Shown here: piece after piece, positions 26,279-34,152 of the stretch
How positions within the stretch are numbered: the first letter of the stretch is position 1
How the letters are laid out: each line of letters starts with the position of its first letter
From: JBHJGP01 sp050331695
GTDB lineage: Bacteria > Pseudomonadota > Alphaproteobacteria > Geminicoccales > Geminicoccaceae
DNA length: 64,000 bases
NCBI GenBank assembly: GCA_050331695.1
Contig: JBHJGP010000012.1
Span: 248,001-312,000, forward strand
Direction: 5' to 3'
Translations under genes and position numbers: made by a program
Notes under the pieces: generated by a model
What the model saw: only the letters and a program-made list of their open reading frames with translations
What the model was told of the DNA's origin: nothing
Database searches by the model: none

Positions 26279-26554
26279 CTAGCGCGTTTCCTCATCATCT
26301 GAGCTCTGCTCGTCCAACTGCTCGAGCAACGTCAGCATGTCCTCCGGAATTGGCTCGGCTGCCACTTCATCATAGATTCGCTTGAGCTGCCGCCCGATCC
26401 AATCAGGCTCAATAGCGCCGGTAGGTGTCCCGCTCTTGTCGTCACGGGGATCTCCATTCTCGGCGGCTGGTTCCGGATGCCTTGTGCCACGCTCATCTTG
26501 CGATGCCACGAGGATCCAATCATTTGGTGAGCGGTCGCTGTTTGCGTTCATCAT
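26279..26554 (-). CDS. nepR: Anti-sigma factor NepR
   Basis: 91 residues if started at the tandem ATGs at 26554/26551. The conserved NepR segment is IGRQLKRIYDEVAAEPIPED, followed by MLTLLEQLD, which binds EcfG or phosphorylated PhyR. The N-terminal 50 residues are disordered-looking and variable, as in other NepR proteins. A near-match EcfG promoter ends only 4 nt before the first ATG, so if that promoter is used the message is leaderless or the true start is further in (for example the GTG at 26509). Identification rests on the core motif and its place between ecfG and phyR. Confidence 0.9.
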   Translation of the reverse strand: MMNANSDRSPNDWILVASQDERGTRHPEPAAENGDPRDDKSGTPTGAIEPDWIGRQLKRIYDEVAAEPIPEDMLTLLEQLDEQSSDDEETR

Positions 26555-26558
26555 GGTT

Positions 26559-26583
26559 AACCGGGGTTGAAGAGATAAGTTCC
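26559..26583 (-). promoter_or_regulatory. Possible EcfG promoter for nepR-ecfG
   Basis: On the minus strand: GGAAC (26583-26579), 16-nt spacer, GGTT (26562-26559). Positive autoregulation of this operon by EcfG is common in the family. The -10 is unusually close to the assumed ATG. Confidence 0.4.
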
Positions 26584-26694
26584 GTCCGTCGGAACTTTGT
26601 GCATCCGACAAGATTGCATAATTGGGGAAGAGGAACCATACGGCCGATCAGACTTTCTGCTGGCCGGGCGTTCCCTACGAAGCAAAGGGACCAT

Positions 26695-27501
26695 ATGTCA
26701 TCCAAATTCGGTCAGCAAATCGCACCTCATCTACCTTATCTCCGTCGCTATGCCCGCGCCTTGACCGGGTCGCAGAAGCAGGGCGACGCTTACGTGCAGG
26801 CCTGCCTGAACGCCGTCCTGAAAGATCCCAACGTCCTCGACACAACGATTGGCGCCAAGCTTGGGCTCTACAGACTTTTCAACAACTTATGGAAAAGCAC
26901 CAACCTTGAGCACTTGGCCGGCGGGACTGGCGCGGATCAGTTCGAGCGGGTAGCGCAAGATCGCTTGCAGGTGATGGCGGCGCTTGAGAGACAAATTCTT
27001 CTCTTGACGACACTCGAACAATTCACACGCGCAGAGGTGTCGCTGATCACCGGCTTGCCTGAGAGCGAGATAAACCAAGGAGTGGACAGTGCCCTCGCAG
27101 ATATGGGCCGCCAAATGGCGACAGATGTCCTCATCATCGAAGACGAACCCATGATTTCACTCGATCTCGCCGACATCGTCGAACAGCTTGGGCACACCGT
27201 CACAACAGTCTCGCGAACAGCAAGAGATGCTATGTCGGCGGCTCGAAACCAAACACCGGGTCTTGTTCTGGCGGATATCCAGCTCGCTGACGGGTCGTCG
27301 GGTATCGACGCGGTTAACGAAATCCTAGGTCAGCACGAAGTGCCGGTCATCTTCATCACCGCGTTTCCCGAGCGCCTCCTGACCGGTGAACGTCCAGAAC
27401 CTGCCTTTCTAATTTCCAAGCCATTCAATCCGGAAATGGTCAAAGCAGCGATCAGTCAGGCGACATTCTTCAAATCGTCGGCGGCGATCGAAGCTCGGTA
27501 A
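26695..27501 (+). CDS. phyR: General stress response regulator PhyR
   Basis: 268 residues. The N-terminal sigma-like domain (about 1-130; HLPYLRRYARALTGSQKQGD, then RAEVSLITGLPESEINQGV) mimics EcfG. The C-terminal receiver domain starts at DVLIIEDEPMIS, with the phosphoacceptor Asp in VLADIQLADG and the conserved Lys in ISKPFNPE. Once phosphorylated, PhyR binds NepR and frees EcfG. I start it at the ATG at 26695, preceded by AAAGGG; an earlier in-frame codon would add 90 residues across the nepR promoter. It is divergent from nepR-ecfG. Confidence 0.93.
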   Translation: MSSKFGQQIAPHLPYLRRYARALTGSQKQGDAYVQACLNAVLKDPNVLDTTIGAKLGLYRLFNNLWKSTNLEHLAGGTGADQFERVAQDRLQVMAALERQILLLTTLEQFTRAEVSLITGLPESEINQGVDSALADMGRQMATDVLIIEDEPMISLDLADIVEQLGHTVTTVSRTARDAMSAARNQTPGLVLADIQLADGSSGIDAVNEILGQHEVPVIFITAFPERLLTGERPEPAFLISKPFNPEMVKAAISQATFFKSSAAIEAR

Positions 27502-27602
27502 TCGCCGCCAACCTTCGGACCGTCTCGGCGTCACGTCAGCAAATAGAAAACCGAAAAAGCAAACTCGAGAAGCAGGCTACTCCCGCTCCCCAATCACTCG
27601 GC

Positions 27603-27800
27603 TCAGTGACGAGCCATCCACTCATCGACCTCACGCTTCGCTTCTTCTTTGGATTTTCCGTATTTCTGCTGGATGAGACCTTCCAATTCTTCGCGGCTAC
27701 CCTCGGCCTGGGCTAGCTCATCGTCGGTAAGCTTGCCCCATTGTTGCTGAGCCTTGCCTTTGTATTCTTTCCAATTGCCTTTGATTTGATCCCAATTCAC
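27603..27800 (-). CDS. csbD: CsbD-family stress protein
   Basis: 65-residue CsbD-like protein (MNWDQIKGNWKEYKGKAQQQ start, then GKLTDDELAQAEGSREELEG). The start is GTG at 27800 with GAGGAG 7 nt upstream. CsbD was first described as a sigma-B-dependent general stress protein in Bacillus; its function is unknown, but in Alphaproteobacteria it is a frequent EcfG target. An exact EcfG promoter lies 31 nt upstream, inside the 5' part of the longest histidine kinase frame. Confidence 0.9.
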   Translation of the reverse strand: MNWDQIKGNWKEYKGKAQQQWGKLTDDELAQAEGSREELEGLIQQKYGKSKEEAKREVDEWMARH

Positions 27801-27831
27801 AATGCTCTCCTCGGTTGATCGGATGCCTGAG

Positions 27832-27856
27832 AACGGGACATCGGACGCAAGGTTCC
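27832..27856 (-). promoter_or_regulatory. EcfG-type promoter for csbD
   Basis: On the minus strand: GGAAC (27856-27852), 16-nt spacer, CGTT (27835-27832), 31 nt from the csbD GTG. Exact consensus. Confidence 0.72.
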
Positions 27857-27885
27857 GGGTGAAGAACCAAAATGGGAGTGATTTG

Positions 27886-29052
27886 TTGGATTCCGTCAGC
27901 GATCACGACAACCGCATCCGTGACTTGGAGGCGGAGATGCGGGCGCTTCGTGACGAGATCAAGATGCGGGATGACGTCATCGCCGAGGCACTCGCGCAAC
28001 GCGACCTTGCGCCGCTCCAGAAGATGGCTGATCGTCTCAATCCAGAGATTGGTCAGGTTGAGGGTCTCCACCGCGAAGCACAATTGACACAATTGGCGGC
28101 GCAACTGGCGGCAACGACGCGGCGCTTCGAGATCGCTCTCGAACGGTCGGCGGTCGTTGTGTTCGAACAGGACCGCGATCTACGCTACCGGTACGCCTAC
28201 AATCTGCCGCAAGGGTTCGAGAAAACCTCTGTTCTCGGTAAATCCGATCAGGAGCTAATGAATGCTGCTGATCGGCAGAAAATCATTCCGGTTAAAGAAA
28301 GAGTACTCGACAGCGGCGTACGCGAGCAGATCGAGGTGACAATCCTGGTCGGCAACACAGAGCGAACCTACGACCTGATAGTCGAGCCGAAATGGACCAA
28401 TGGTGGTGAGATCGACGGTGTTATCTGCGCCGCTATTGACGTAACTGCGCAACGGGAACGCGAGGAGCATCATCAACTGGTGATGCGGGAGTTGACTCAC
28501 CGCTCAAAAAATCTGCTCGCCGTGATCCAGGCCATGGCCCGTCAGACCGCGACCCGTTCGAGATCGCTAGAAACCTTCGTGCCTGCGTTCGCTGCTCGAT
28601 TACGGGCAATCGCCGCGTCGCACGATCTGCTAATCTCTCAGTCCTGGCGCGGCGCTGGTCTGCGCGAACTTATTCTCACTCAATTGGGTCTCGTGGTCGC
28701 ACCGAGCAGCCCACAAGTCCGACTGTCTGGCCCGGGGCTGCAGGTGAACGCTGATACGGCGCAAAACCTCGGGCTGGCGTTCCATGAGCTGACCACAAAT
28801 GCCGCCAAATACGGTGCTTTGTCTGTAAAGGACGGGATCGTCCATGTGTCCTGGAGCCACGAACAAGCCGTCGTCTGCGTGATCTGGCGGGAGCGCGGCG
28901 GGCCGCCGGTCGAACAGCCCAAGCATGAGGGCTTTGGCCGTGTTCTTCTTCAGCGGTCGGTCGGAGCGACGATCGACGGATCGGTCGATACTGCGTTCGA
29001 GCGCCAAGGCGTCGTTTGTCGAATGTCCTTCCCGACCGAGCGGCTTATATGA
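27886..29052 (+). CDS. PAS-domain HWE/HisKA_2-type sensor histidine kinase
   Basis: About 388 residues. An N-terminal coiled coil (DHDNRIRDLEAEMRALRDEI) leads to a PAS-like domain (SAVVVFEQDRDLRYRY...). The HWE-type kinase core has the phosphoacceptor His in LTHRSKNLLAVIQAMARQTA, the N-box HELTTNAAKYGALS, WRERGG, and the terminal GFGRVLLQR. There is no membrane segment. HWE/HisKA_2 kinases are the usual PhyR phosphodonors, so this is the likely GSR input kinase. The frame is open from an ATG at 27802, but a TTG at 27886 has GGAG 7 nt upstream and clears the csbD promoter, so I prefer it. Confidence 0.82.
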   Translation: MDSVSDHDNRIRDLEAEMRALRDEIKMRDDVIAEALAQRDLAPLQKMADRLNPEIGQVEGLHREAQLTQLAAQLAATTRRFEIALERSAVVVFEQDRDLRYRYAYNLPQGFEKTSVLGKSDQELMNAADRQKIIPVKERVLDSGVREQIEVTILVGNTERTYDLIVEPKWTNGGEIDGVICAAIDVTAQREREEHHQLVMRELTHRSKNLLAVIQAMARQTATRSRSLETFVPAFAARLRAIAASHDLLISQSWRGAGLRELILTQLGLVVAPSSPQVRLSGPGLQVNADTAQNLGLAFHELTTNAAKYGALSVKDGIVHVSWSHEQAVVCVIWRERGGPPVEQPKHEGFGRVLLQRSVGATIDGSVDTAFERQGVVCRMSFPTERLI

Positions 29053-29134
29053 GTAGCCGGGGTCCTTGCCGACCGCGCCACAAGAGCAAGCGAGCCGAGG
29101 TCAAGCGCAGGCGACCCCGGCCCGAACCCAAACC

Positions 29135-29650
29135 TCAGTCGGCGATCAGCGCCCGAAGCATCCAGGCGGATTTCTCGTGGAACGTGATCCGACCGGTCAG
29201 CATGTCCTCGGTCACCACGTCACCCCGGTCGCCGGCGCTTTCCGCGACCTCCCGCATCTTGGATGCGATCTGCTCGTGGCCCCGGACCAGGTCCTCGATC
29301 ATGGCCTTAGCGTCTGGCATGCCGGAAACGTGAGAGCCGATCGAAACCTGGAGGTTCATCTTATCGCCCTCAATCGGCGCCCGGTGGCCGAGGGCCCGGA
29401 TACGCTCGGCGATCTCATCGGCCGCTTCGAACAGATCCTCGTAATGCTCTTCGGTGAGGTCATGGACCGACTTGAACAGCGGCCCGACCACGTTCCAGTG
29501 GCAGATATGCGACTTGATCGTCAGCACGTAGGTGTCGCTGAGCAGGGTTGAGAGCTGCCCGGCTAGGTCCTTACGTACCGCCGGCTCGATCCCGGTCTTA
29601 ACCTCGTCGGCCTCGCGAGCCGTCACTTCGAGAACGTCTGATACAGCCAT
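29135..29650 (-). CDS. dps: Dps/ferritin-like DNA-protection protein
   Basis: 171 residues started at the ATG at 29650 (AGGAG upstream). The Dps ferroxidase motif is visible: KSHICHWNVVGPLFKSVHDL, then TEEHYEDLFEAADEIAERIRAL, giving the His and Asp/Glu ligands at the dimer interface. Dps forms 12-subunit cages that store iron, detoxify peroxide and shield DNA. A near-match EcfG promoter (GGAAC-N16-TGTT) lies 142 nt upstream. Its position beside the GSR kinase fits a stress role. Confidence 0.9.
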   Translation of the reverse strand: MAVSDVLEVTAREADEVKTGIEPAVRKDLAGQLSTLLSDTYVLTIKSHICHWNVVGPLFKSVHDLTEEHYEDLFEAADEIAERIRALGHRAPIEGDKMNLQVSIGSHVSGMPDAKAMIEDLVRGHEQIASKMREVAESAGDRGDVVTEDMLTGRITFHEKSAWMLRALIAD

Positions 29651-29981
29651 TTTGGTCTCCTCATTGTCGTTTGCTTGGAATGACATTTCTTCAGGTCTGA
29701 GGGCCCGCCCCGGATCGGGTCCACCGGTCCGGTCGCTGAACAGCGGTCCAGCATTTGCAAGGGATTGGCCCAGGGAACAGCGAGCCGCATGTAACACCCA
29801 CAACGGCCATAAGTTCCTGATTTTGGGGCGCTACAAACCTAAAGGTATGACCCCGCATCGCGGCGAAAAGGGCTGTCCACACAAACATAGGTTAATGCGG
29901 GTGCCGCGACGATGTGCGACGTTTCTCTGCAACAAAGGTGACGGCTTTCGCTGATACATCTTTCACGAGGGAACGGACGCG
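29651..29981. other. Intergenic region between dps and a receiver gene
   Basis: 331 bp with no convincing gene. It holds the dps ribosome site, a possible EcfG-type promoter on the minus strand (29793-29817) and the leader of the receiver gene, whose start follows GAGGGAAC. I see no hairpin with a T-run. Confidence 0.5.
29793..29817 (-). promoter_or_regulatory. Possible EcfG promoter for dps (near match)
   Basis: On the minus strand: GGAAC (29817-29813), 16-nt spacer, TGTT (29796-29793). One mismatch in the -10 and a long 142-nt leader make this weaker than the others. Confidence 0.35.
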
Positions 29982-30419
29982 ATGCTTGGAGTCGGGCTTC
30001 AGGAAATGAGGTTTCCGCGCCCCAAGATAGCGGCGGAGGAAACCATTCGTACCGAGGGATCGAACGCTCTTTTGCTCGAGGACAATGCGCTCATTTCGCT
30101 CGATACCGGTGAGATATTGCTTGGCCTCGGTCTCGGCAACATCCACACGGCCCAATCGCTCAAGGAAGCCCGTGACCTGGTCAACAGCGTCCCTCTGGAC
30201 GTATGCGTGCTGGACATGATCGTCGGCCGCAAGACCAGCATCGAGTTTGCCCGCGAACTGGTCGATCGCTCCATCCCCTTTCTGTTCGCCACGGGCTATG
30301 GCGATAAAACGACCCTGCCGAAAGATCTGAGGCACGCGCCGGCGGTATCGAAACCCTACTCGCGCGACAGCCTCATCGCCGCCTTCCGGGCCCTTGGCAT
30401 GGAGCTTAGGGTCAGTTGA
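29982..30419 (+). CDS. Single-domain response regulator (receiver only)
   Basis: 145 residues. After a 25-residue leader the receiver domain begins with ALLLEDNALISLDTGEIL. The phosphoacceptor Asp is in VCVLDMIVG, the Thr-like position in PFLFATGYGD, and the conserved Lys in AVSKPYSRD. There is no output domain. Single-domain receivers such as SdrG act in the PhyR phosphorelay of other Alphaproteobacteria, so a modulating role in the GSR is reasonable. Start ATG 29982 follows GAGGGAAC. Confidence 0.82.
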   Translation: MLGVGLQEMRFPRPKIAAEETIRTEGSNALLLEDNALISLDTGEILLGLGLGNIHTAQSLKEARDLVNSVPLDVCVLDMIVGRKTSIEFARELVDRSIPFLFATGYGDKTTLPKDLRHAPAVSKPYSRDSLIAAFRALGMELRVS

Positions 30420-30456
30420 CCCTTGGACGGCATCGCCGCGATCGTTGCGCCTGCCG

Positions 30457-31401
30457 TTACATCCACGCCGCGATCTGATCGTGCTTAACTGAGGTTTGGG
30501 CGGCCATCCGATAGTAAGAGACCAACTCTCGCAACGGATCGGCGAGCCGCTGAAAACCGGTCATGAAGGCAACCACGACGCCGATTTCGACATTTCCCTG
30601 AATGACCATCCAACCGCCAAAAATCAGGACCGAAATCGGCGCCAGTGCGTTCAGCAGATTGAGGATCGCTTTGCCTGCGAACTTCCAGGCAAAAATGTTC
30701 ATCCGATTGTTGAAGGTTGTACCGGTGAGATCGCCGAACGCCTCGTCGTCCTGAGGTCCTCCATCCGATTCGATCAGTTTACGGTTGAGGTTGCGCAACA
30801 ATTCGACCCGGGTCTCGACGAGGGCGTTGATCTTGCGTTGGATCAGCGGAGCGGTGATGACTTGGGGTATCAAAAAACCGAAACTGACCAGGGCGATGAC
30901 CGGCTCGACCCAGAGCATGTAGCCGGTGATGGCGACCAGCGTGCCGAGATGGACCGCTGGATCCGATAGACCGATGCCGACGAAGCTGCCGACATCATCG
31001 GCCTCGGATGTGACGATGGAGGCGGCACCGCCGTCATCGGAATCGTCACACTCCTTACAAACCAGACTGGCCAAATGACGGCGGCCGTAGAGAACCGCGC
31101 TTTCCGAGAGCCAGCTCTGGTACATCCGCATGATCAGCTTGAGCACCGACAAGACCGCATAGGTGCCTATGTAGAGCCCGCCCAAAACGAGCAGGAGATC
31201 CATGTCTCCGGGCCGAATGGCGTCGTCGATGATGCGGCGTTGAAGCTCCAAAGGCGCCATCGTCAGACCGGCGACGATGAGCGCCAAGCCGACGACGACG
31301 ACCTGTTTGTAGCCGCTCATCCGCCAGAGAAAACTGTAGAGACCCTTTGCCGGCCGGTCGTCGCCCGTCTTAGGTATCAGATTGGGCTGGAAATCCGTCA
31401 T
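30457..31401 (-). CDS. ABC exporter transmembrane domain without an ATPase domain
   Basis: 314 residues matching the type I ABC exporter membrane domain. Five to six hydrophobic helices are seen (for example VVVVGLALIVAGLTMAPLE and LNALAPISVLIFGGWMVI), with the coupling-helix-like NRKLIESDGG region and a C-terminus ending QTSVKHDQIAAWM, just where the linker to the nucleotide-binding domain would start. No Walker A, signature or Walker B motif follows; 30-480 downstream bases on this strand have no ATPase gene. It may need a partner encoded elsewhere, or be a remnant. Start ATG 31401. Confidence 0.72.
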   Translation of the reverse strand: MTDFQPNLIPKTGDDRPAKGLYSFLWRMSGYKQVVVVGLALIVAGLTMAPLELQRRIIDDAIRPGDMDLLLVLGGLYIGTYAVLSVLKLIMRMYQSWLSESAVLYGRRHLASLVCKECDDSDDGGAASIVTSEADDVGSFVGIGLSDPAVHLGTLVAITGYMLWVEPVIALVSFGFLIPQVITAPLIQRKINALVETRVELLRNLNRKLIESDGGPQDDEAFGDLTGTTFNNRMNIFAWKFAGKAILNLLNALAPISVLIFGGWMVIQGNVEIGVVVAFMTGFQRLADPLRELVSYYRMAAQTSVKHDQIAAWM

Positions 31402-31464
31402 CGTCCGCAAAACCCGGGATCGCCCTCGGGCAGGCCAGTCCCGTGGTGGCTTTGAAGGGAGAAT

Positions 31465-31662
31465 TTAGCTCCGTATCGGTGCCGCGGAACGGGGGCCAAA
31501 CAGGAGCCAGGCGATGAAGCCCAGGATCGGCAGAAGAAGAATAGCAACAACCCAGATGACCTTTGCCAGGGTGCTGGCCGCGCTGCCGACCACCTGAATG
31601 ATCGCCCACACATCCGCAACGAGAATGATCAGACCGACGATACCGCCGACTTCGATGCCCAT
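31465..31662 (-). CDS. Small PLDc_N-type two-helix membrane protein
   Basis: 65 residues: helix 1 GIVGLIILVADVWAIIQVV, a short turn, helix 2 VIWVVAILLLPILGFIAWLL, ending FGPRSAAP. This matches the phospholipase D/cardiolipin synthase N-terminal (PLDc_N) module as a stand-alone protein. Starts at ATG 31662 after GGGGGAGAAC. An EcfG promoter with a 17-nt spacer lies 41 nt upstream. It lies 63 bp upstream of the exporter TMD gene on the same strand and might be cotranscribed with it. Confidence 0.8.
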   Translation of the reverse strand: MGIEVGGIVGLIILVADVWAIIQVVGSAASTLAKVIWVVAILLLPILGFIAWLLFGPRSAAPIRS

Positions 31663-31703
31663 GTTCTCCCCCTCGACATGTTTCGACCTTGAGCGTGCCG
31701 CTC

Positions 31704-31729
31704 AACGTTGTAGGACCGGTCCAAGTTCC
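31704..31729 (-). promoter_or_regulatory. EcfG-type promoter (17-nt spacer) for the PLDc_N gene
   Basis: On the minus strand: GGAAC (31729-31725), 17-nt spacer, CGTT (31707-31704), 41 nt upstream of the start codon. Confidence 0.62.
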
Positions 31730-31792
31730 CCCGAACCGTTGGTCCAAATCGTTCGCGACGGAACGGTCTTTCCCTCGCCGCTGAAATTGTTC

Positions 31793-32461
31793 TTAGCTCA
31801 ATCGAGGCCGCTTGGCTAAAGTCGCGTCCTCGCTGGCGATCAGGCGTGTTGCCGATCGCCGGGCTTCGACCATGTCGGGAAATTCCCACGAGGGGCGAAG
31901 GCCCATGAACAGGTCCAGAAAGGGGATGGCGAGGCTCGGCGCCTCGGCCGTGTTTTCCTTGAACGCCCACCAGGTCTGGACGTCGTTGATCTTCGGGTTG
32001 AGCGAAATCCGCTCGTCGAAGTCCTGGTCCAGGACAGCCGAGGCGACGGTCAGGCAGTAGGAGACGTAGACGAACCCCTCGGGCCAATACCAAACCGGAT
32101 CACCGGCCTGATCGGCGCCCACCTCGGGCATGGTTTCAACCGCCAGCGGCTGGCATCGCACCAGCTCCCGCAACATGAGACCTGCGCAGAAATAGGTGAA
32201 TTCCTTCCGGTCCCGCTGGGCGTAGGCCCGGTTGACCTCGAAGGCCCGCAGCCAGCTCAGAAAGGCCTCGGTCAGCTTGGCCCGATTGACGGTGAAGCCG
32301 ATACCGGTCTGTTTTTCGACATGGTCGATCTGATCCTGAAACGACTGGCGAAACCAGCGCATTCGGCGGACCGCGCGTCGAACCGGCGAACGCGTCGGCA
32401 GCTGGGCCGGACGGATCGTCCCGATCGCATCGTCTTCCTCCTGAGCACGGGGATCGGTCAT
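31793..32461 (-). CDS. Protein of unknown function, second of a two-gene unit
   Basis: 222 residues, not recognised. A basic stretch (RRAVRRMRWFRQSFQDQIDH) comes near residue 30, then an acidic/aromatic central part with DPVWYWPEGFVYVSYCLTVA near 120, and TWWAFKENTAEAPSLAIPFL near 175. There is no clear transmembrane helix or signal peptide, so it is probably a soluble cytoplasmic protein. It starts 5 bp after the stop of the next unknown gene, which suggests that the two proteins work together. Codon and base use resemble the neighbours, so recent transfer is not indicated. Confidence 0.65.
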   Translation of the reverse strand: MTDPRAQEEDDAIGTIRPAQLPTRSPVRRAVRRMRWFRQSFQDQIDHVEKQTGIGFTVNRAKLTEAFLSWLRAFEVNRAYAQRDRKEFTYFCAGLMLRELVRCQPLAVETMPEVGADQAGDPVWYWPEGFVYVSYCLTVASAVLDQDFDERISLNPKINDVQTWWAFKENTAEAPSLAIPFLDLFMGLRPSWEFPDMVEARRSATRLIASEDATLAKRPRLS

Positions 32462-32466
32462 CGACG

Positions 32467-33261
32467 TCAGAGATGGCCGGCGTAGGCTCGAAGGGCCGCT
32501 TCGATCGCGGCCGGCGACCAGGCATCGTCGGGCCTCTCACCGACGACGAAGATCGCGATGTCGGCCGCCGCGTCGAGCAGGCTGTCGTCGACAAGGGCAC
32601 GGTCAGCATCCTCATCGACGCCGGCGAGAGCCAGGCCCAGGCTCAGCGAACAAACCAGATTGACGTTGCCGGCCAGCACCGGATCCGCGGTCGGTCCATC
32701 ATTTGTGTCCTGGCCATCAATGAAGTGAGCGTCGACGAACGCTCGCCGCTCGATCAACTCGAACGCGAGATCCCGGCTGAGGGCGACCTGTTGGTCATCC
32801 TCACCAGCGAGATTGGCGTCGAGCGCCGCGGCGAACGCTTCGGCCAGCCGGTGCTCGTAAGCCAGCACGCTCACCGCACCTCGGCTTGTCAGCATCCGGG
32901 TAAGCGCACGGTAGCTGGCCCTGGCAAAGGAGAGGTCCAGGTTCGTTTCGCCCGCGCCGCGGCGTTCAAGCCACGCGGCCGGCGAGACCAGGCGGTCGGA
33001 CAGCCCCTGGCCGAAAAGCGCCCTGGTGACCAGATCGTCGGCGAAGGTGGTCAATCGCCGCCCCACGGTCTCCGCCACTTCGTAGGCGGGGAGCCCAAAT
33101 TGGTAGGGCGCGCTCACGTAGGAAGGAGCGCCCCGGACCTCGCGATCAACGTAGTTCTTGCCATGACGGACCAGATGGCGGACCGCCCGGACACCGTCTT
33201 TGGCGCGGATCGCGCCCGACATCGGATCCGCGAACGACCGTTTTTCGAACGAAACTCCCAA
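32467..33261 (-). CDS. Protein of unknown function, first of a two-gene unit
   Basis: 264 residues if started at the TTG at 33261, chosen because GGAAGGAGGGG lies 5 nt upstream; the frame is open to 33303. Mostly helical in appearance, with KDGVRAVRHLVRHGKNYVDR near residue 20, AYEVAETVGRRLTTFADDLV near 60 and a C-terminal SLGLALAGVDEDADRALVD. No transmembrane helix, signal peptide or known motif was found. It lies between the unknown partner gene (5 bp apart) and the sugar permease, 54 bp away, so a link to the transporter is possible but unproven. Confidence 0.62.
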   Translation of the reverse strand: MGVSFEKRSFADPMSGAIRAKDGVRAVRHLVRHGKNYVDREVRGAPSYVSAPYQFGLPAYEVAETVGRRLTTFADDLVTRALFGQGLSDRLVSPAAWLERRGAGETNLDLSFARASYRALTRMLTSRGAVSVLAYEHRLAEAFAAALDANLAGEDDQQVALSRDLAFELIERRAFVDAHFIDGQDTNDGPTADPVLAGNVNLVCSLSLGLALAGVDEDADRALVDDSLLDAAADIAIFVVGERPDDAWSPAAIEAALRAYAGHL

Positions 33262-33315
33262 CGGCCCCTCCTTCCTCGGCAGTGCCCAAGCCGGCACCAC
33301 CAAAGTAGCACATTG

Positions 33316-34152
33316 TCAGCCCTTGACCGCGCCCATTGTCAGACCGCGCGATAGATGTCCCTGAATTAGATAAGCGAATATCGAGATGGGGACAAAAACC
33401 AGAAACGACAATATTGCGATATTCGTGAAGATGATCCCATGTGAGCCGCCCGTGAACATGGCGAGGCCGACCGACATGGTCTGGGCCTGGGAGGTGTAGG
33501 CGATCAGGAGCGTGAACAGGAACTCGTTGATCGCGAAGATCATGGCGATGGTGGCGGCAGTCATGATGCCGGGCATAGACAGCGGCACGATCAGGAGCAG
33601 GAGGATGGCGAGAGGGCCGGCGCCGTCGGTCTTTGCCGCGTCCTCGATCTCCTGGGGGATCTCCATCATGTAAGAGCGGATGATCCAGGTCACGATCGAC
33701 AGGTTCATGGCGGCGAAGACGAGGAGCAGCGCCCAGGGCGTGTCGAGCAGGGTCCAGGTCTGAAACAGGGCGAAGATCGGCAGGGCAACGGCGGCGGGCA
33801 CGATCATCCGGGTCGACAGGATGTAGAAGCCCAGATCGTCGCGGCCGCGAAAGGTGAACCGCGACAGCGCATAGGCCGCCGGTATCGCCAGGACGAGATC
33901 GAGGATGACGCTGCCGAAGACGGCCAGGGCGGTGTTGCGCAAATAGAAGCCGATCGGCCAAGTCTGCCAGAGATCACGCCAGCTCTCGAGCGAGAAGGTC
34001 GGCCAGTAGATCGGCGGCTGGACCACCACCTCGGTTCGGGGCCTGAGACCGATAGTAAGAAACCAGATGATCGGCAGGACGCAAAACGCCGTCCAGATCA
34101 AGATCAGGCTGTAGCGGGCGATCTCGCCTCGGCGCCTTGGGCTCAGCTTCAT
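33316..34152 (-). CDS. Carbohydrate ABC transporter permease (MalG/UgpE type)
   Basis: 278 residues with six hydrophobic segments and the ABC inner-membrane EAA loop: EIEDAAKTDGAGPLAILLLL, then IVPLSMPGI. The final segments end FAYLIQGHLSRGLTMGAVKG, the standard end of the MalG/UgpE family. It starts at the ATG at 34152, which overlaps the TGA of the MalF-type gene (ATGA), so the two are translationally coupled. It forms the sugar channel with the MalF-type partner, which here carries a premature stop. Confidence 0.88.
   Translation of the reverse strand: MKLSPRRRGEIARYSLILIWTAFCVLPIIWFLTIGLRPRTEVVVQPPIYWPTFSLESWRDLWQTWPIGFYLRNTALAVFGSVILDLVLAIPAAYALSRFTFRGRDDLGFYILSTRMIVPAAVALPIFALFQTWTLLDTPWALLLVFAAMNLSIVTWIIRSYMMEIPQEIEDAAKTDGAGPLAILLLLIVPLSMPGIMTAATIAMIFAINEFLFTLLIAYTSQAQTMSVGLAMFTGGSHGIIFTNIAILSFLVFVPISIFAYLIQGHLSRGLTMGAVKG

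Noticed and set aside
26595..26655. EcfG promoter for phyR itself
   Set aside because: Two GGAAC words read toward phyR, but neither has a CGTT-like -10 at 16-17 nt. phyR control is left open.
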